A DNA stretch of 64,000 bases from Effrenium voratum (lineage: Eukaryota; Sar; Dinophyceae; Suessiales; Symbiodiniaceae), in NCBI GenBank assembly GCA_963377175.1, contig CAUJNA010003784.1:41001-105000 (forward strand), given 5' to 3'. Under the pieces are notes generated by a model, which searched no databases, was not told where the DNA came from, and was given only the letters and a program-made list of their open reading frames with translations. The position numbers and the translations under genes are program-made. Positions 20,566-34,600 of the stretch are shown one piece after another (within the stretch, counting starts at the first letter, position 1; every line of letters starts with the position of its first letter).

Positions 20566-23500
20566 CTGTAGGGTGCTGTAGGTCCCCCAGCAAAAAGTTG
20601 AACTTGCTGGTTGAAAGGAAATATGAGGGGAATCCAAAAAGTGAAAGTCTAAAGATCCAACCCAACAGCAGTAGAGAAAGGGGAAGACACACCCAACTGG
20701 GATGGGTTGGCTTACTTTGGTTTTGGTGTTGGTGGTTTGGTGTCCTACTGTGGATGGTTGCGAAATCCTCTTAGGCACCACCGTTCAAAGACCCTAGTTC
20801 CGGATGATTCTCCTGTAAATACCAACAAACAATGGTTTGACATCGTTTTCAAGCGGTGCAGGATTTTGCCCCGCAGTAGGCCGCGAGATTGGGAAAGCTG
20901 GGTGCAAGATGACGCTCTAAATGGGTTTTAAGGGAAACCGGGACCGAACAGTAATCTGGAGAAAAACCGCAAAATGTGGTATCCAGGAAAGGGAACTTCA
21001 AGCAGCGCACAGAGTCCTTGCTGAGGCGGACTCAGCACACATTACGTTGCCTGACTCATGCAGCACCCAAACAAATTGACATAACCTAACAAAAAAATTG
21101 AAGCACATGGGCAAGTGTCACAACCACCAGGATTTGCCGTTGCTTGCTTTCTTGTATTTGTTGTTTTTGTCTTGTTTTGTTATTGGGGAGGAATTTTCAA
21201 AGGAGGCCACGCGCAAAGACCCGCACAGGACTGTGAATGGGCCACCAACCAGCGGGTAGAGTTCTTGGGAAGGCCGCCCAGATCTCAAAAAGGACCCGAG
21301 CCGATGGCCCACCACTGGGGGACGAATTGGAGTCTTTTTTCTTGGTTGCTCTTGATCCCCTGCAAAAAGTTTAACTTGTTGGGGGGTTTGTGGAGAATCC
21401 CTTGATTTCCCAAAAAGTTAAAGTCTAAAGATCCAACCCAATAGCAGTCAAGTTTTGGGCTCCCCGAAAAGTTGCTGGTGGATCGGAACAGGTGGTTCTG
21501 TCATCTCAGCAAACCCGCTGTTTCACCTCGTCTCAAGCAATAAATTTCGGGAATGCCTCTTCCCCCAACACAGGTTCCTTTTTGCTCAGTTGCTGTTGGA
21601 CCGCTTCCACACTTAAAAGGCTGCAACAGGCCTTTAAAGGCCGTGTTGCCTTGAGAAGGCTCAAACTACCTGCAAAACGCCGGCCTGTTGCTTTGAAGAA
21701 AGGCACATTTTGCAGGCCGCAACACGTTGCTGTGAAAACAATTTACGGGCTGCAACAATCTACCGGCTGCAATCCCGAGATTTCTTCCATTTCAGAAATC
21801 ACGGATATAAAAAAAACTGAGTAGTGAAATCGATTCCCATTGACACCAACAAGAAAAGCAATAATTGTTCATTTCAGGAAACGGAAGACTCCAACCCCAA
21901 AGAAGAATCCTAGCCATCCTTTTATCGCCCTACCTCAGAGGTCGTGACCAGCCAGCTGCACAAATACCACCCGTTCTTTTGGGGGAATCATGCTTCTGGA
22001 GTGATTTTTTAAGGCGGGCCTTGCGCTGCCGGAGCGCCGGCTGAACGCATCGCCCTCGAAGGGGCCCTGAAGACGAGCACAGGGTTTTGCGTTTTGCCCT
22101 CCCCCCCCCCCCCTTCGGTTGGTCGTTGGGCCGGAGGAAAAATGGAGGACACTCACTGAAAATACCCTCCCCCCCTCCGACATGTTGAGCCTGACGTTTC
22201 GGTGATTTGGACGAGTTTCCTTTGGAATGGGCGTGGAGGAGTCTCCTTTAAAATGAACCCAGCAGGTTCCGTGGCAACGCGGACAGGCTACAAGTCAAGA
22301 CGAGGCTTTGTACTGAATCTTGGTTGCAACGACCCCTCTGCAAAAAGTTTATCCAACGGAGAAACCGCCGTTGCCCCCGAAAATTACAGAGTCCAAAGAT
22401 CCAACCAACTTATGCCATTATAATGGAATACGGCTTCCGTCAAGCTAGGATAATGCCGCGATCTGAAGTTCCTCCATGGGCTCCAAAGAAGACGACGATT
22501 TGGAGCGAAATGCCATCACCCCTGGTGCTGAAAAAAGAGTGATAAAAAATCCACGCAAACGGAGCAACAGGGGAAAAACCGTGGAAAACCCACAAGCGCA
22601 TCCAAACTGTTTTCTAGATGGACGCCGAACAAAAGGCCGGACTGAAATTCAACACCAAAATTAGGACTGTAGGGGAGTTTCACACGGTGTCGTCATGATT
22701 GTGTATTAGTTCGGCGCCTATGTTTCTCCAAAAGCCTGAAAGTGACCAGGTTCAAGATGTCTAACCCAACATCATCCGACCCTTGAAACTCACGTATTGC
22801 CAAACAGAGATGTTGAACATGTGTTTTTGTTTTTCAATGCCAACTTTTCCTGTGGAGCCCTGGACGGAACCCATCTGGGGTCCCTTTTGGCCAAGGGGAT
22901 CGATTTGAAGGCTTTAGAAAGAAGCCCTAAAGAAACAAATTCGTCTTTCACGAATCGGACCGGGACCCCAAAATGGGTCGGGCTTTCGTGGTGGGTGTTC
23001 AATTTAAAACCACCAAAGGAGGGGAAATGCAAAAGGCAATTGGTTAGAACGAAGCAAGCAGTGACATCCATCTATCGACCAGAACACCTGTTCTCAAAAC
23101 TAGTCAAATATCGGAAGAAGTTCCATTGAAAGAGTGTTGGGCTAGGCCAACTGGTTGGCATGAACAAAAACCTTCACACTCCGGACCGCGGGCCCCTCTT
23201 CAAATCCTATGACTTAACCTGACACCTCAGGGATCCAAAGAGCAAACCAACGTGGCACCTGTCCACTCGCGAGCAAGGTGCAACTCGTGCACGCTCAAAC
23301 ACTCGTGTACCGGGCTGTCCTTTTTCTGATCCCCACAACAAAAGGCGAAAACTGGTGGGTTAAATGCGGAAACCAAACACTGCACCACTCCCAGTTCCAA
23401 CCGCCCAACCACCCAACCGCCCAACCACCCAACCCACCCAACCACCGATGCCTGGAAGCCCGGATACCCGGCAGCCGGCGGCTTTGGCGGCAGAGGTGGA

Positions 23501-26500
23501 GGGTTCCCCAGGCTCTGCAGCACTTCCTGGCCGCTCGAAGCTTCGACACTCGGATCCGTAGCAAAGCCACGAGGGAAGCAGCTCTTGACATGAGCCATGT
23601 TTGACACATTTAGGTCATCAGGTGTGTACGCAGTTAGTTCCACTTTAACATATGTATGCACATATATGTATATATATATAGGTATATGGGTGTGGCTCAA
23701 GTTTAAAGTGCCGGGGTTCGGTCTTTGGTTCCATCTACCAAGGGGCAATTTTGGGTACCTTGGCGGTCTCCCAAAAACAGATTCTCTCGACTCCCGCAGC
23801 AAGTTTAGCTTTACCATGCCAAAGGGCTCACATCCAGGATGCGGCGAAAATCGCAAGTGCAGAGTCTGCGTCATGCTTGGTTTGGGTCAAGGTGCCCCAA
23901 AAACCTAGGATAGCCCAGTATCATCTCAACAATCACCCCATCAAAAAAATACCCAGACTGGCTGGGAAATAATTAACCCTAGCTAAACCTATATTTGAGA
24001 GATGGTTCTCCTTAAATTTGACTTGGGTCCCGACCAACTTCTCCAATTGGATCCTCTCTCACTTTGCTGGACAGACCAAGGCATGAGTTTCAAGGCTGAC
24101 AGAAAGTTGGAGCTTCCCAATTTGTTCGAGTCATTTGAATGGCATCACTCCCACCCCGATAGCCCGGTTCCTCATATACCCCGAAAGAGGAAGGTATTCT
24201 TCAGTTGAGTCACAATCAAAACCGATCGGTATTAAAATGGTTTTTATAAGAAATGTGTAAATAATTTGAAAGGAGAACCGTGTAAATAATTTCAAACGCG
24301 GCCTTCAGGCACCCATCTATGCAAAATTATCCCTTGCTAGCCTTCATCTACCCAGGTTTTGCAAGGGATTCTCCATGGGAAACCATTGTTTGTTGGAATC
24401 AGGGTTTCTTAGGTGGTGCGAAATGGATTTTGTCCACCGCAGTTCAAAACTAGGCTGCCCGTTAGTCGAAACCTTTTAGTGGAAACTGCCACCAAACCCT
24501 AACAAACTAAAAACCTAAGCTGGGAACCACCAAGAAAATGGAGCTTGGAACCCCTTTTGGCCGGAGGTAAAGGAAGAAGCAAAGGAAACCCATCACTCAT
24601 TTTTGGAAATAAGCCGATTCCTATCCTGAAGCTGAGCTGAGCTGAGCTGCCGCGGGCTAAGCTGAACATCTTGGGACTGCCAAAGTGGTTTTGATCTCAG
24701 AACATCTTGCGCTGCCGCGGCTTCGCGTTGTCGCGGAATTTCGTTGTCGGGCGCCACTTCGAGCGCTGAGAGAAATCGCGGGCGGGAAATCCCCGCGCAT
24801 GTGCGCAACGCCCTTGGACCCCATGCGCTTTCAGAGGACCTTCCGGTTTCATATTTTAGAGCAACCGCTCTTGGTGGGAAAGGGTCAGCCAAAAGCCGAA
24901 AGGAAACCGACTAGTGTTGTTGTTTTTTTGCTTTGAGACGAGCACACCTCTTCAACCAGAAAGTATTTTCAAATTCAGGGTTTTGACCACGATGGACTCT
25001 CCAAAGATTGCCGGTGCGCTCCTTTCCCATCACCTAACCTTAGCCCCCAGGATACACCAATACTATGTTCAGATTCTGCTTCATATCTTCTCGACCTAAA
25101 AAGTATTGTGGATGGACGAAATCCACTTCGCACCACTTTGAATCCATAAGAGAAACCACTGTTTGCTGGTATTTTACAGAAAGATCGAATCATTCCTCGG
25201 TTGCTTTCTGCTCCCCTGCTAAAAGTTTAACTTTTAGTGGTTTAATTCGGAAAACCCATTAGATTGCAAAAAGTTAAAGTCCTAACATCCGAGCAAAATG
25301 CACCAAAGATTCCAGGGTTTCTGAACGGTGGTGCGAAATGGATGTCGCAACCACCACAGTATCAACATGTTTTCTGCGAGCTGACTCACTGAGACTAGGG
25401 ACCCTCGAGTTGAGCCCATCCCATGGCTCTTATGGCTCATGTGGGACCCCCAAATAGGTTGGAAAACCCCAACATGGGTTGGTTCCTTTCAGTTTCGTTA
25501 TATATATATATAAAAGCGGGGTCCGAATCCCGCTTGGTTGTCTTTTCTTGAGTTGGTACCCTTGTTTGGTTGGTTGTCAAGGCAAACCAAAAGGAAAACC
25601 ATCCGATTCCTCAAAATCCATTTGAGGAGCTGGACGGATTCCTACTTTCAGAAGCATATGCAAAGACATCATCGTCCTCCATTTGCTTGTTCGTCCCCGA
25701 GAAAAATATGGCAAATATGTCCAGTGATCTACTTCCTGTAAAACCAGGGGAAGTATAACATGTTCTTTTCAGCAATGGTTGTGTCTTTCGGCTTGGTCTT
25801 CCTCCCCAAACCCAGATTGACCGCCACTAAGCCCAGTCCTCCAGTAGAGAGGTTAGACTAAGGGTACCAACTTTTTTTCTGTCTAATTTAGACACGGGGA
25901 ACCCTCCGGTGAGAGGTCGGACACCTAGCTGGGGGACCTACAATACAAAGTCAGCAAGGTGCAACGGCTTCGGGGTTTCCCTACTTTGAATCGAGCACAC
26001 CTCTTCAACCAGGAAGTGTTTTGGAACTTAGGGTTTTGGCCAGCGATGGTATGCGCCCGAACGCCTTGGCCCCATAGGTGGCCTGTTGGCAAAATAGATG
26101 GGGTTCCCTGGTAAATGGGGCATAAACCAACCATCTAAACCAGGAATCGCTCTCCATTTTTTAAGCAAACCAACCAAGAAGCTAGGACCCCAGCAAAAAA
26201 TGATCTTTTTTGCCTGGTTAATGGAAAACAAAGGGACCCCAAAAAAGCCCAAAAGAAAGGGGCGCTTCTGGGGAAGAAAGGACAGCTATGCTTGGCCCCT
26301 GTTGCTTGGCAACCTTGCGCCCCGAAAACCCGCAGCGCCGCGCCTTGGCCGTGGCGGCTGCCTCCGGCTCGTGCGGCGCTGCCGGAGCCGCCCAGGGCCT
26401 CGGCGAAGAGCCCCGAAAACATGTGGGGCTCAGCCTATTCATTGTGGATATGTACAGGTGTATTTCTATATATATATATATATATATATGTACCAGTCCC

Positions 26501-28303
26501 TGGGCCACGTACCCCCCCCCCCCCCAATGGTATGGTCCCCCCACTCCCCCGCATCATCCGCATCTTGGGGATGATGCTGGCAATGCTGGGGATGCTGTCC
26601 AGTACCGTGAGCCCTGCAGCTTCGGTCCCAGACTCCCCTTTCACCCCGTGAACCAACACCCCCGCACCTCTCGCAACATCCTAATGTTGGCATTCGATTA
26701 GTAAAGGGTACCGGAATAATAGAAAGTTTTTTCCTTATTCTGGTTCACACCCATTGTTTAAGGGGACCAGAATAATAGAAAGTTTTTTTGGCCAGGGGGA
26801 AAATTCAAAAAAAAACCTCCACAAAGCAAATTTAATTAAAAAACCATCCCCCCCCCCAAACTCTGAATCTCCTTCAGCAACAAGCTGAAGATTGTGTACC
26901 TCAGAAATTTGAAAACCATCCCCAGCCCTGAAACTGCAAACTCTTTATTAAACCATGCTAAAAAAATGCAAAAAAACAATCAGGACAAGGGTACCCCTCA
27001 CAGACCCCACTGAACCACAATAATGTGATTGTTTAAGGGGACCAGAATAATAGAAAGTTTTTTGGCCAGGGGGAAAATTCAAAAAAAAACTCCACAAAGC
27101 AAATTTAATTAAAAAACCATCCCCCCCCAAACTCTGAATCTCCTTCAGCAACAAGCTGAAGATTGTGTACCTCAGAAATTTGAAAACCATCCCCAGCCCT
27201 GAAACTGCAAACTCTTTATTAAACCGTGCTAAAAAAATGCAAAAAAAACAATCAGGACAAGGGTACCCCTCACAGACCCCACTGAACCACAATAATGTGA
27301 TTGTTTAAGGGGACCAGAATAATAGAAAGTTTTTTTGGCCAGGGGGAAAATTCAAAAAAAAACTCCACAAAGCAAATTTAATTAAAAAACCATCCCCCCC
27401 CCCAAACTCTGAATCTCCTTCAGCAACAAGCTGAAGATTGTGTACCTCAGAAACGTTGAAAACCATCCCCAGCCCTGAAACTGCAAACTCCTTTGAATGG
27501 CTACAGAAAGAACTGAAAGGGAAGTGGTTGCAATACTAAAGTAGTATTCCAAAAAGTATGCTCAGGAAGAAGTGGTTGCAATACTAAAGTAGTATTCCAA
27601 AAAGTATGCTCAGGAAGAAGTGGTTGCAATACTAAAGTAGTATTCCAAAAAGTCTGCTCAGGAAGAAGTGGTTGCAATACTAAAGTAGAATTGCAAAAAG
27701 GAAGTGGCTGCAATACTAAAGTAGAATTGCAAAAAGAAGTGGCTGCAATACTAAAGGAAGTGGCTGCAATACTAAAGTAGAATTGCAAAAAGGAAGTGGC
27801 TGCAATACTAAAGTAGAACTGCAAAAAGGAAGTGGCTGCAATACTAAAGTAGAACTGCAAAAAGGAAGTGGCTGCAATACTAAAGTAGAATTGGGCCCCA
27901 AAACCCTCCATTGTTTGGACGTCCCAAAAGTGCACCCCCATTATTTTGGCGCCTCCATTGTTCGGGGGGGGGGGGGCCTTTATTAATCAAGTGCCAACAT
28001 TACCCTAAACCAAACCACCCTGCAACCCCTCCTTAACCCCAACCCTAAGCCTAAATCAACCCAAACCCCAAACCCACCCGAAACCCACCGCAAACCAACC
28101 CTGAACCAACCCTGAACCAACCCTAAACCAACCCACCAAGCCTAAACCAACTCCGAACCACACCCCAACCACCCAACCACCCAACCACCCCACCACCCCA
28201 CCACCCCACCACCCCACCACCCACCCCACCCCCACCACCCCACCACCCACCCCCCACCCCCACAGGGGGGGGGGGGGGGGGGGGGGGGGGGTCCACGGCC
28301 TGG

Positions 28304-28338
<35 letters not shown>

Positions 28339-31300
28339 GTACGTAGGTGTGTATTATCATATATATATATATATATATATATGTATATGGGTCTATATAT
28401 ATTTATGTGTATGGGTAAATATGGGTAAATATATGTAAATTATTATGGGTAAATAAAGGAAAGGTTTGGCAAATATGTGACAACTGTGGCAAAGAGGTAC
28501 AAATACGGTATTTCTGTACAGGTGAATATGGGTAAATGTAGGTAGACAAGTAGGGCAAATATGTGTACATATGTGTAGCCAAGGGTAAAAACAACTGTAT
28601 ACATATAGGCAAATGTGTGTTAATATGAGTCAATGTGGGAAGTAAATATGGGTAATCATGGTGGGGACAATTGTGCCATGGAGCAGGGATTCAAGTTGCT
28701 GGTTGCTTGAGTCTTAAATGCAAACCATCGAAGGCACCCAAACTCTTTGCGAATGCCGCAACGTCCATCAGGACGTTGGCGCCCCAAGTGTGTGGAACCC
28801 TCCCGGAATATGGGTGTGGCTCAAAATTAAACAGGAGGGGCAAACCGCAGGTTTTGGTCCATGTTTCCACTTACCGGGGCAACCCATTTTGGAATTCCGG
28901 TTTTTTGAGCCACAGCCATATTGTTATGGTCGTCCGGCGAGATGAAACGTCGGGCCATGGTGAGCAAAGTGGCAAGGTGCCACAACCTCAGTGGCCGGCC
29001 CTGACCATTGCACGTTTCAGCCGTTGAGCAATCTCCTGGCGTCCCTTAAAAACAGGCCAGGTACAGGGCTGTTCTTGCAGGGGTTGGCATGAATCAAAAC
29101 TGGCGGAAATAAAGGAGCCTTCCACCGCAGCTTCCAGATTGGTTCAACTTCTTGAAACCCGGATCAAAAGGAGTTGGTCGTCTTAGAGCTCAACAGTCGC
29201 GGTTGCCCAAAGCACCCACACCGGGAGCCAAGCGCATCCAGCATCCCAGGCGACACTAGCCCCCCCACCTTTACCTCCATAAACCCCCCCCTTACCCCCA
29301 TAGTTATTCACTTAAAGAACCACTACCAATTTCGGAGAATGTTCTTTACTGTATCTTATTGCGTTTTCAAATGTGTGAAAAAAACAACTTAAACTTCTAA
29401 ACTTGGCTTGGAACACCACCTCCCCCCCATAGCCCCCATAAACCCCCCCCCTCCCGCCATAGCCCCCCCCCCCCGCTTGGGGGGTCCCGGCAGCTGGCGG
29501 GGCGGCAGGGACCTGCGGTGGGCCTCCTTGGCCCGGGTGAGCAACGACACCTCCGTGGCTTCCAGGCGCCACCTGACGGCGAGGGGTGGGGAGGGGTGGG
29601 GGGCCTGGAGGTGGGGCGGGTGGTGGGTATATGGGCGGGGGGGAGACTTGGAGGGGACCGGGGTGGGCATCCCACAAATCCCCCCGATTCATCCCCAGGC
29701 CCTTCTTAAACTGTTGAACCCCCACCCCTTTTATATGAGTATGTCATATAGCTTTACTTCATGTCTTTCTGACGATGTTCGTTGAATGGTATCACCATGC
29801 AATTTATCGACGGCATCTTGTTCTGGACTGGAGTGCTTGATCTATAGTTACCTAAGCTATGTTTATGTCCTGTTAACTATGTCTTACTTTCACCCTTGGG
29901 GGGTTCTTCAAGAAATGAGGAGAGGTGGGGTCCCCTTCAAGCAAAGAGGAAGGATACACCTACAGCCTGGTGCCCTTTGAAGCTCAGAGATTTGAGCTGG
30001 AGGCCTGAGGCCCGAAGCCAGTGATGGGGCTGGATGTCCCCGAATCAAAGGTTGATCCAGCGTGCCTAGGTCCGGAAAAGAGTTGAGAGGTGCCAAGAAG
30101 TTGGTACCAACTTTATCCCTTTTTGTCGATTTTAGCAGGGGCTTGCCCTCCCTTGCCCAAAAAAAGGGGTGAAAGAGCGGGCACCAATTGCGGGGGGACC
30201 TAGTTGCTGGTGACGTCCCACTTTGGCAGGTTCCAAAAAGGGACACCCGGAAACCCTGCAGAACGCTTCAAAGTGGGTCCAATGGAGAATCCGAGCTGTT
30301 TATTCAGAGCCATGACAAGCGGAGCCATTCGGAGAGCGGCTATTTTTTGTTATTGGCTCCTTGTGGTCACTCATGCTTTGCAATGGCTCCTTTCAGGTTG
30401 TCAATCCCAAAAAAAAGCTCCGAAAAGCAACCCTAGCCCCTAGGCCCTACGCCTATTGGGATTGGGGGGGACCCCGTTGAAACCTTGTCTGCGAGTTCTC
30501 GCACATCCCCAGTTGGAGCTGTGATTTTCCCATCGTGTGCTGTGTCTAAATCACATCCCGGCCCTGGAACAGTGGCTGGACCCCGACAAACCATAGGACC
30601 GCTAACTACGCTTTTTCTTGGATCCCCCGCTGCATGAGCGTGTGGTCAGGATGGACCAACTCCGGTACTACCAAAGCACCCGGGAAGGACAAGGATTTGA
30701 TTCCCCCTGCAACTGCCAACAAACGTTATGGTGCAGGATGGATTTTGTCCCTGAGGATCTCTTGCTACGCCTCTGAATCGGTAGATTTCCTAGGCCTCCA
30801 GTAGAGAGGTTAGAACAAGTTGGTACCAACTCTTTTTCTGTAGTCACACTGTAGTTTATTTTAGACACGGGGAACCCTCCCTCCCAACCAAAAAAGTGGG
30901 CGAGAGGTCGGGCACCTAGCTGGCGGACCTAGTCTCTTGAGGCCCCCCGCTGCATGAGCGTGTGGTCACCCCCGCCAAGGCTGACCAACACATTGCCTGG
31001 CGCGATCCGAGGCCATGCATCGAAGGCCACGTGCTGAACTCTGAGAAAATGTGTCGAAATGGGTGGTCAATCTGCATGTACGTGCATATACACGTGTATA
31101 TGTATCTGAATAAATAATGTTGAGAATAATCATCATCATACTAATAACAATAGAAATAATACTAATGCAAATATGTATATATATATATATATATATATTC
31201 ATGGGCCAGCCCCGAACCCCCCCTTTTAACCCCCCCCCTCCCGTGGAATGGTGGGTGGCTGGCTGGAGTTAGTTCAAGGTTGGTGTTAGGGGTCAAACAG

Positions 31301-31547
31301 ACAGACAACCAAACAAGGCAGACAGAAAGACAGACGTACAGGCAGACAAAAAGAGAGATACACACGATCAAACAAGCAGACACACAAACAAACAATCAAT
31401 CAATCAATCAATCAATCAAACAAACAAACAAGCAAACAAGCAAACAAACAGACAGACAAACAGACAAACAGACAAACAAACAAACAGACAAACAGACAAG
31501 CAAACAAACAGACAGACAGACAGACAAACAAACAAACAACAAAGCAA

Positions 31548-31614
<67 letters not shown>

Positions 31615-34600
31615 AACAGACAAACAAACAAACAAACAGACAAACAAATAACACGTGCTCAGTGAGTTCGCCCCGTAAGCGAAACCAGGCCGGTGGCACT
31701 TGGGCTGAACCGCACGTTGGTGACCTTGGCAACAGCGACAGGACACAAATCAAGCATAGGGCCAGGTGTATGAACCCCACATGTGCACCTCTTGCATGCC
31801 TAGTTGGTTGGTTCGTAAATCAGGCTTGCCTATATTTCCCCTTTAAGCACTACCCCATCCAAAGGAAACTTGCTTAAGGGCCAAAAGGTGCTGTTTGAAA
31901 CTACGAGGCAAGCAACAAATGGGAACAGCAAACTCGTCACACGGCTAGAAGCCCATGGTGCAAAAGCATGATAGCAATCTTGCTAGTGTAAAGAAGATAT
32001 GCGGCATCTGCAGGGAATTCTATGCCGGAGAGCAGGGCGTGCATGAGCGGCCAGGTCGCACGAGCTTCTCCAACTCTCTGTGCACGGCAGATGCTACGCG
32101 GGCTTACCGCGTGAAGGCGTGTGCAAAGTGCCGCGACAAATGCCGTGGCGCCAACCTCTCCGAACATAAGCCCAGTTGGTATCAAGAGCAGCCCCCTTTT
32201 CAGGTGCCCAAAAGGCCCAAGAATCAAAGGCCGCCCTTTTGGCGTTGCTGAAATTGGACCAACATGGGAAAACCAAAAGGTTAAAGGTCGGTTCCGACCA
32301 ACTGAGCCTTTGCACCCTTGCAGAATGCTGGCAAGCACCACAACGCATTGGGCAGAGACCCGAAAGCCACACAAAGTGGTTGGGCAAAGCACGCAGCTGA
32401 CCACAGCCCTCTACCAGAAGCAAACACCAAGGCTGGGCACACGGGATAGTAGATGATGTCTGCAAATCAAGCACCTGTTTCACATCTTGAGAACAAGCGC
32501 GAACATCACTAGTGCCATTGGGCGGACAGCCTTATTGAGGTGACAACTCTCTTCCAACGAACGGTTGCGCAGGGCTATTAAAATGGTGGAACAAAATGCT
32601 TGTGATACCAAGTGGTTCTGTTCCTACTATTATCCCTAAGGGATTCCATTGAGTTGACATTTGGGCATGTTCTGACAGCAAAAATAATGACTCAAGTGGC
32701 AACCTAAAACTCAGTTGCTAAAGGACCCAGAAACCATTTTGCGGCCACGACGAAATATGGCATCCCAAATCGCATCCCAAATCAGGGACACCAAAAGGTC
32801 AAAAGGTTGGCCTTGGGCAACTGAGCGAACGCTTGATGTTCCATGCAAGCCCTCAAAAGCTTTTCGACCAAAGAACCTCTATTTGATGTTCAAGGAAAGC
32901 CCACGCAAGCTTTTCAACCATCAACGAACATGTATTTGATCTTCAACAAAAGCCCCGGAAGTCTTTGACTTCAGGCCGGCCGTTCTGAGGAAGCCCCGCT
33001 TCCATGGCTACCACGTCAGGGCTCCTCAAGAGATCTGCGTGGGATCCCGGGCATGGGACGCGTGGCCGCCGTACCTTGGGCGGAAGCAGGCCGTTTCGGC
33101 CGTTTCGGACGGACGTCCCGTGGCAGGTGGAAAGAGGAAGGAGTGGACGGACGGCGGAAAATTTGCCGAAGCCTTCAACAGGGATCCCTCAACAGGGAAA
33201 CACCTGAGCATTGCAACTTGTAAATGGTGGTCTCCTTCTATTTTGGTGTTGAAAAAGCAACATTTTTCAAATGGTGGCAAAATTAATTTATTTTAAGGAG
33301 CCCTGCTCAAAAAGCCGCTGAAATCAGAAGCTTCGACATGTCGAAACAGGAGCTGAAGTTGAAGAGCACGGCGGACACAAAAGCGGCCTGTCGTCAAACA
33401 TGGCCCAAACCAATTGGAAAACATGCACACCAAAGCGCGGCAGCGAAACGATGCATTTCGAGAATGCGTGTGGCTGAAACTTGAATACACCAGCTGATCC
33501 ACTTACAGCTTTGTTCTTTGCAGCCCCCCAAGAAACATGAACAGAACCCCACAAAAAACTAATCTGGGCTGCCCTCAGATGCCCCGCTAAAAGTGAATAA
33601 CTTTTAGTGGGTTAAATGGAAACTACCACTAAACACTAAAAAGCTAAAAGGCTATGGGGATGGCTGGGAGCCACCAAGTAATCACATGCCAACAACAGTG
33701 AAGTCCACCCTTCGCCTTTGCAAACTAGTGCGAGAAAGCGGACGCTTGCAATATTCCAACCAGGAGGGCATGTCTTTGTTTAGGAATCGGACGCTCGCAA
33801 AATGGGTGTTTTCCTTTTGGCGTCCCTTTAAAAAACCAACCAAAAAGGGGGTACCCACAGAAAACTGATACACCCAGGCCAAAGTTGAACCCCTCCAAAA
33901 TTCCAACGTTTGCGGGCCACAGAAACCCAAGGATTGTTTTTGGGTTCCAAATACCTCTTCAGTGAAAACCCTGTTCGGAAAGGGAAACCCAACCAGATCC
34001 AGCCTGCCAAATTGGAGGCGTTCCATGGGTTCAGGGAGTTGTACTGGCCAGTTTCTTGTGTCGTCGCGCTTGCCGACATCCAGCTTTCCTAGGCCCTCCA
34101 GATTTGAGAGGTTAGCAGAAGGGTACCGACTTTTTTCGTTTTTGTCTATTTAAGTAGGGGAACCCTCCCAACCAAAAAAAAGGGTGAAAGAGCGGGCACC
34201 TAGCTGGGTGGACCCAGTTTCTGATCCATTCTTGGGTGCGGCCTTTTTTCTTTTCGAGAATCCAAGATGGTTTCCTTGGGGGTTCTCTTCCAAAGCCACA
34301 AACATCTCGGCTACCGAGCCTCAGAAAAAAGAGGCGAACCCCGTCGGCCTTGGGAAGGACAGGAATGGAGCCAATTCACCTGGCCACAAAACCGTCATAT
34401 AATATGCAAATCTCTGTTTGGGCTCTCAGGAAGGAAAAGAGAGAAAGGGCTTGGCAGTATGTTTGCTCATTTTGCACTTCCATTTGCGGTCAGAGAGTTT
34501 ACAATGTGTTGGAAGCAAACTACATCCCTGTGAGCAGCGACTGTTGCTAGATCGCATTTGGGGTAGACCAGCATGCGACCACAATGGAGGAGACTCCACG

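Noticed and set aside
27501..27941. 146-codon frame with repeated TLVLQPLPF
   Set aside because: Translation of the minisatellite whose unit length is near a multiple of three.
28005..28150. Telomere-like CCCTAAA motifs
   Set aside because: Irregular spacing and many CCCTGAAC variants; not a telomeric array, and genes continue on both sides.
28870..28990. CRISPR-like or tRNA-like structures among the short dispersed repeats
   Set aside because: No regular spacer arrangement and no tRNA cloverleaf consensus boxes could be found anywhere in the window.
31280..31780. Long frames of Cys-Leu-Phe-Val or Lys-Gln-Thr-Asp
   Set aside because: Translation of the CAAA/CAGA tract; open on both strands and in several frames.
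31955..32251. Plus-strand Cys-rich frame (KICGICREFYAG ... KACAKCRDKC) resembling a zinc finger
   Set aside because: Its bias is decent, but the minus strand supplies an EML exon (SHVGATAF) in phase with both neighbours and a GTAAGC donor. All other secure exons are on the minus strand. Remains the best alternative if exon 5 is wrong.
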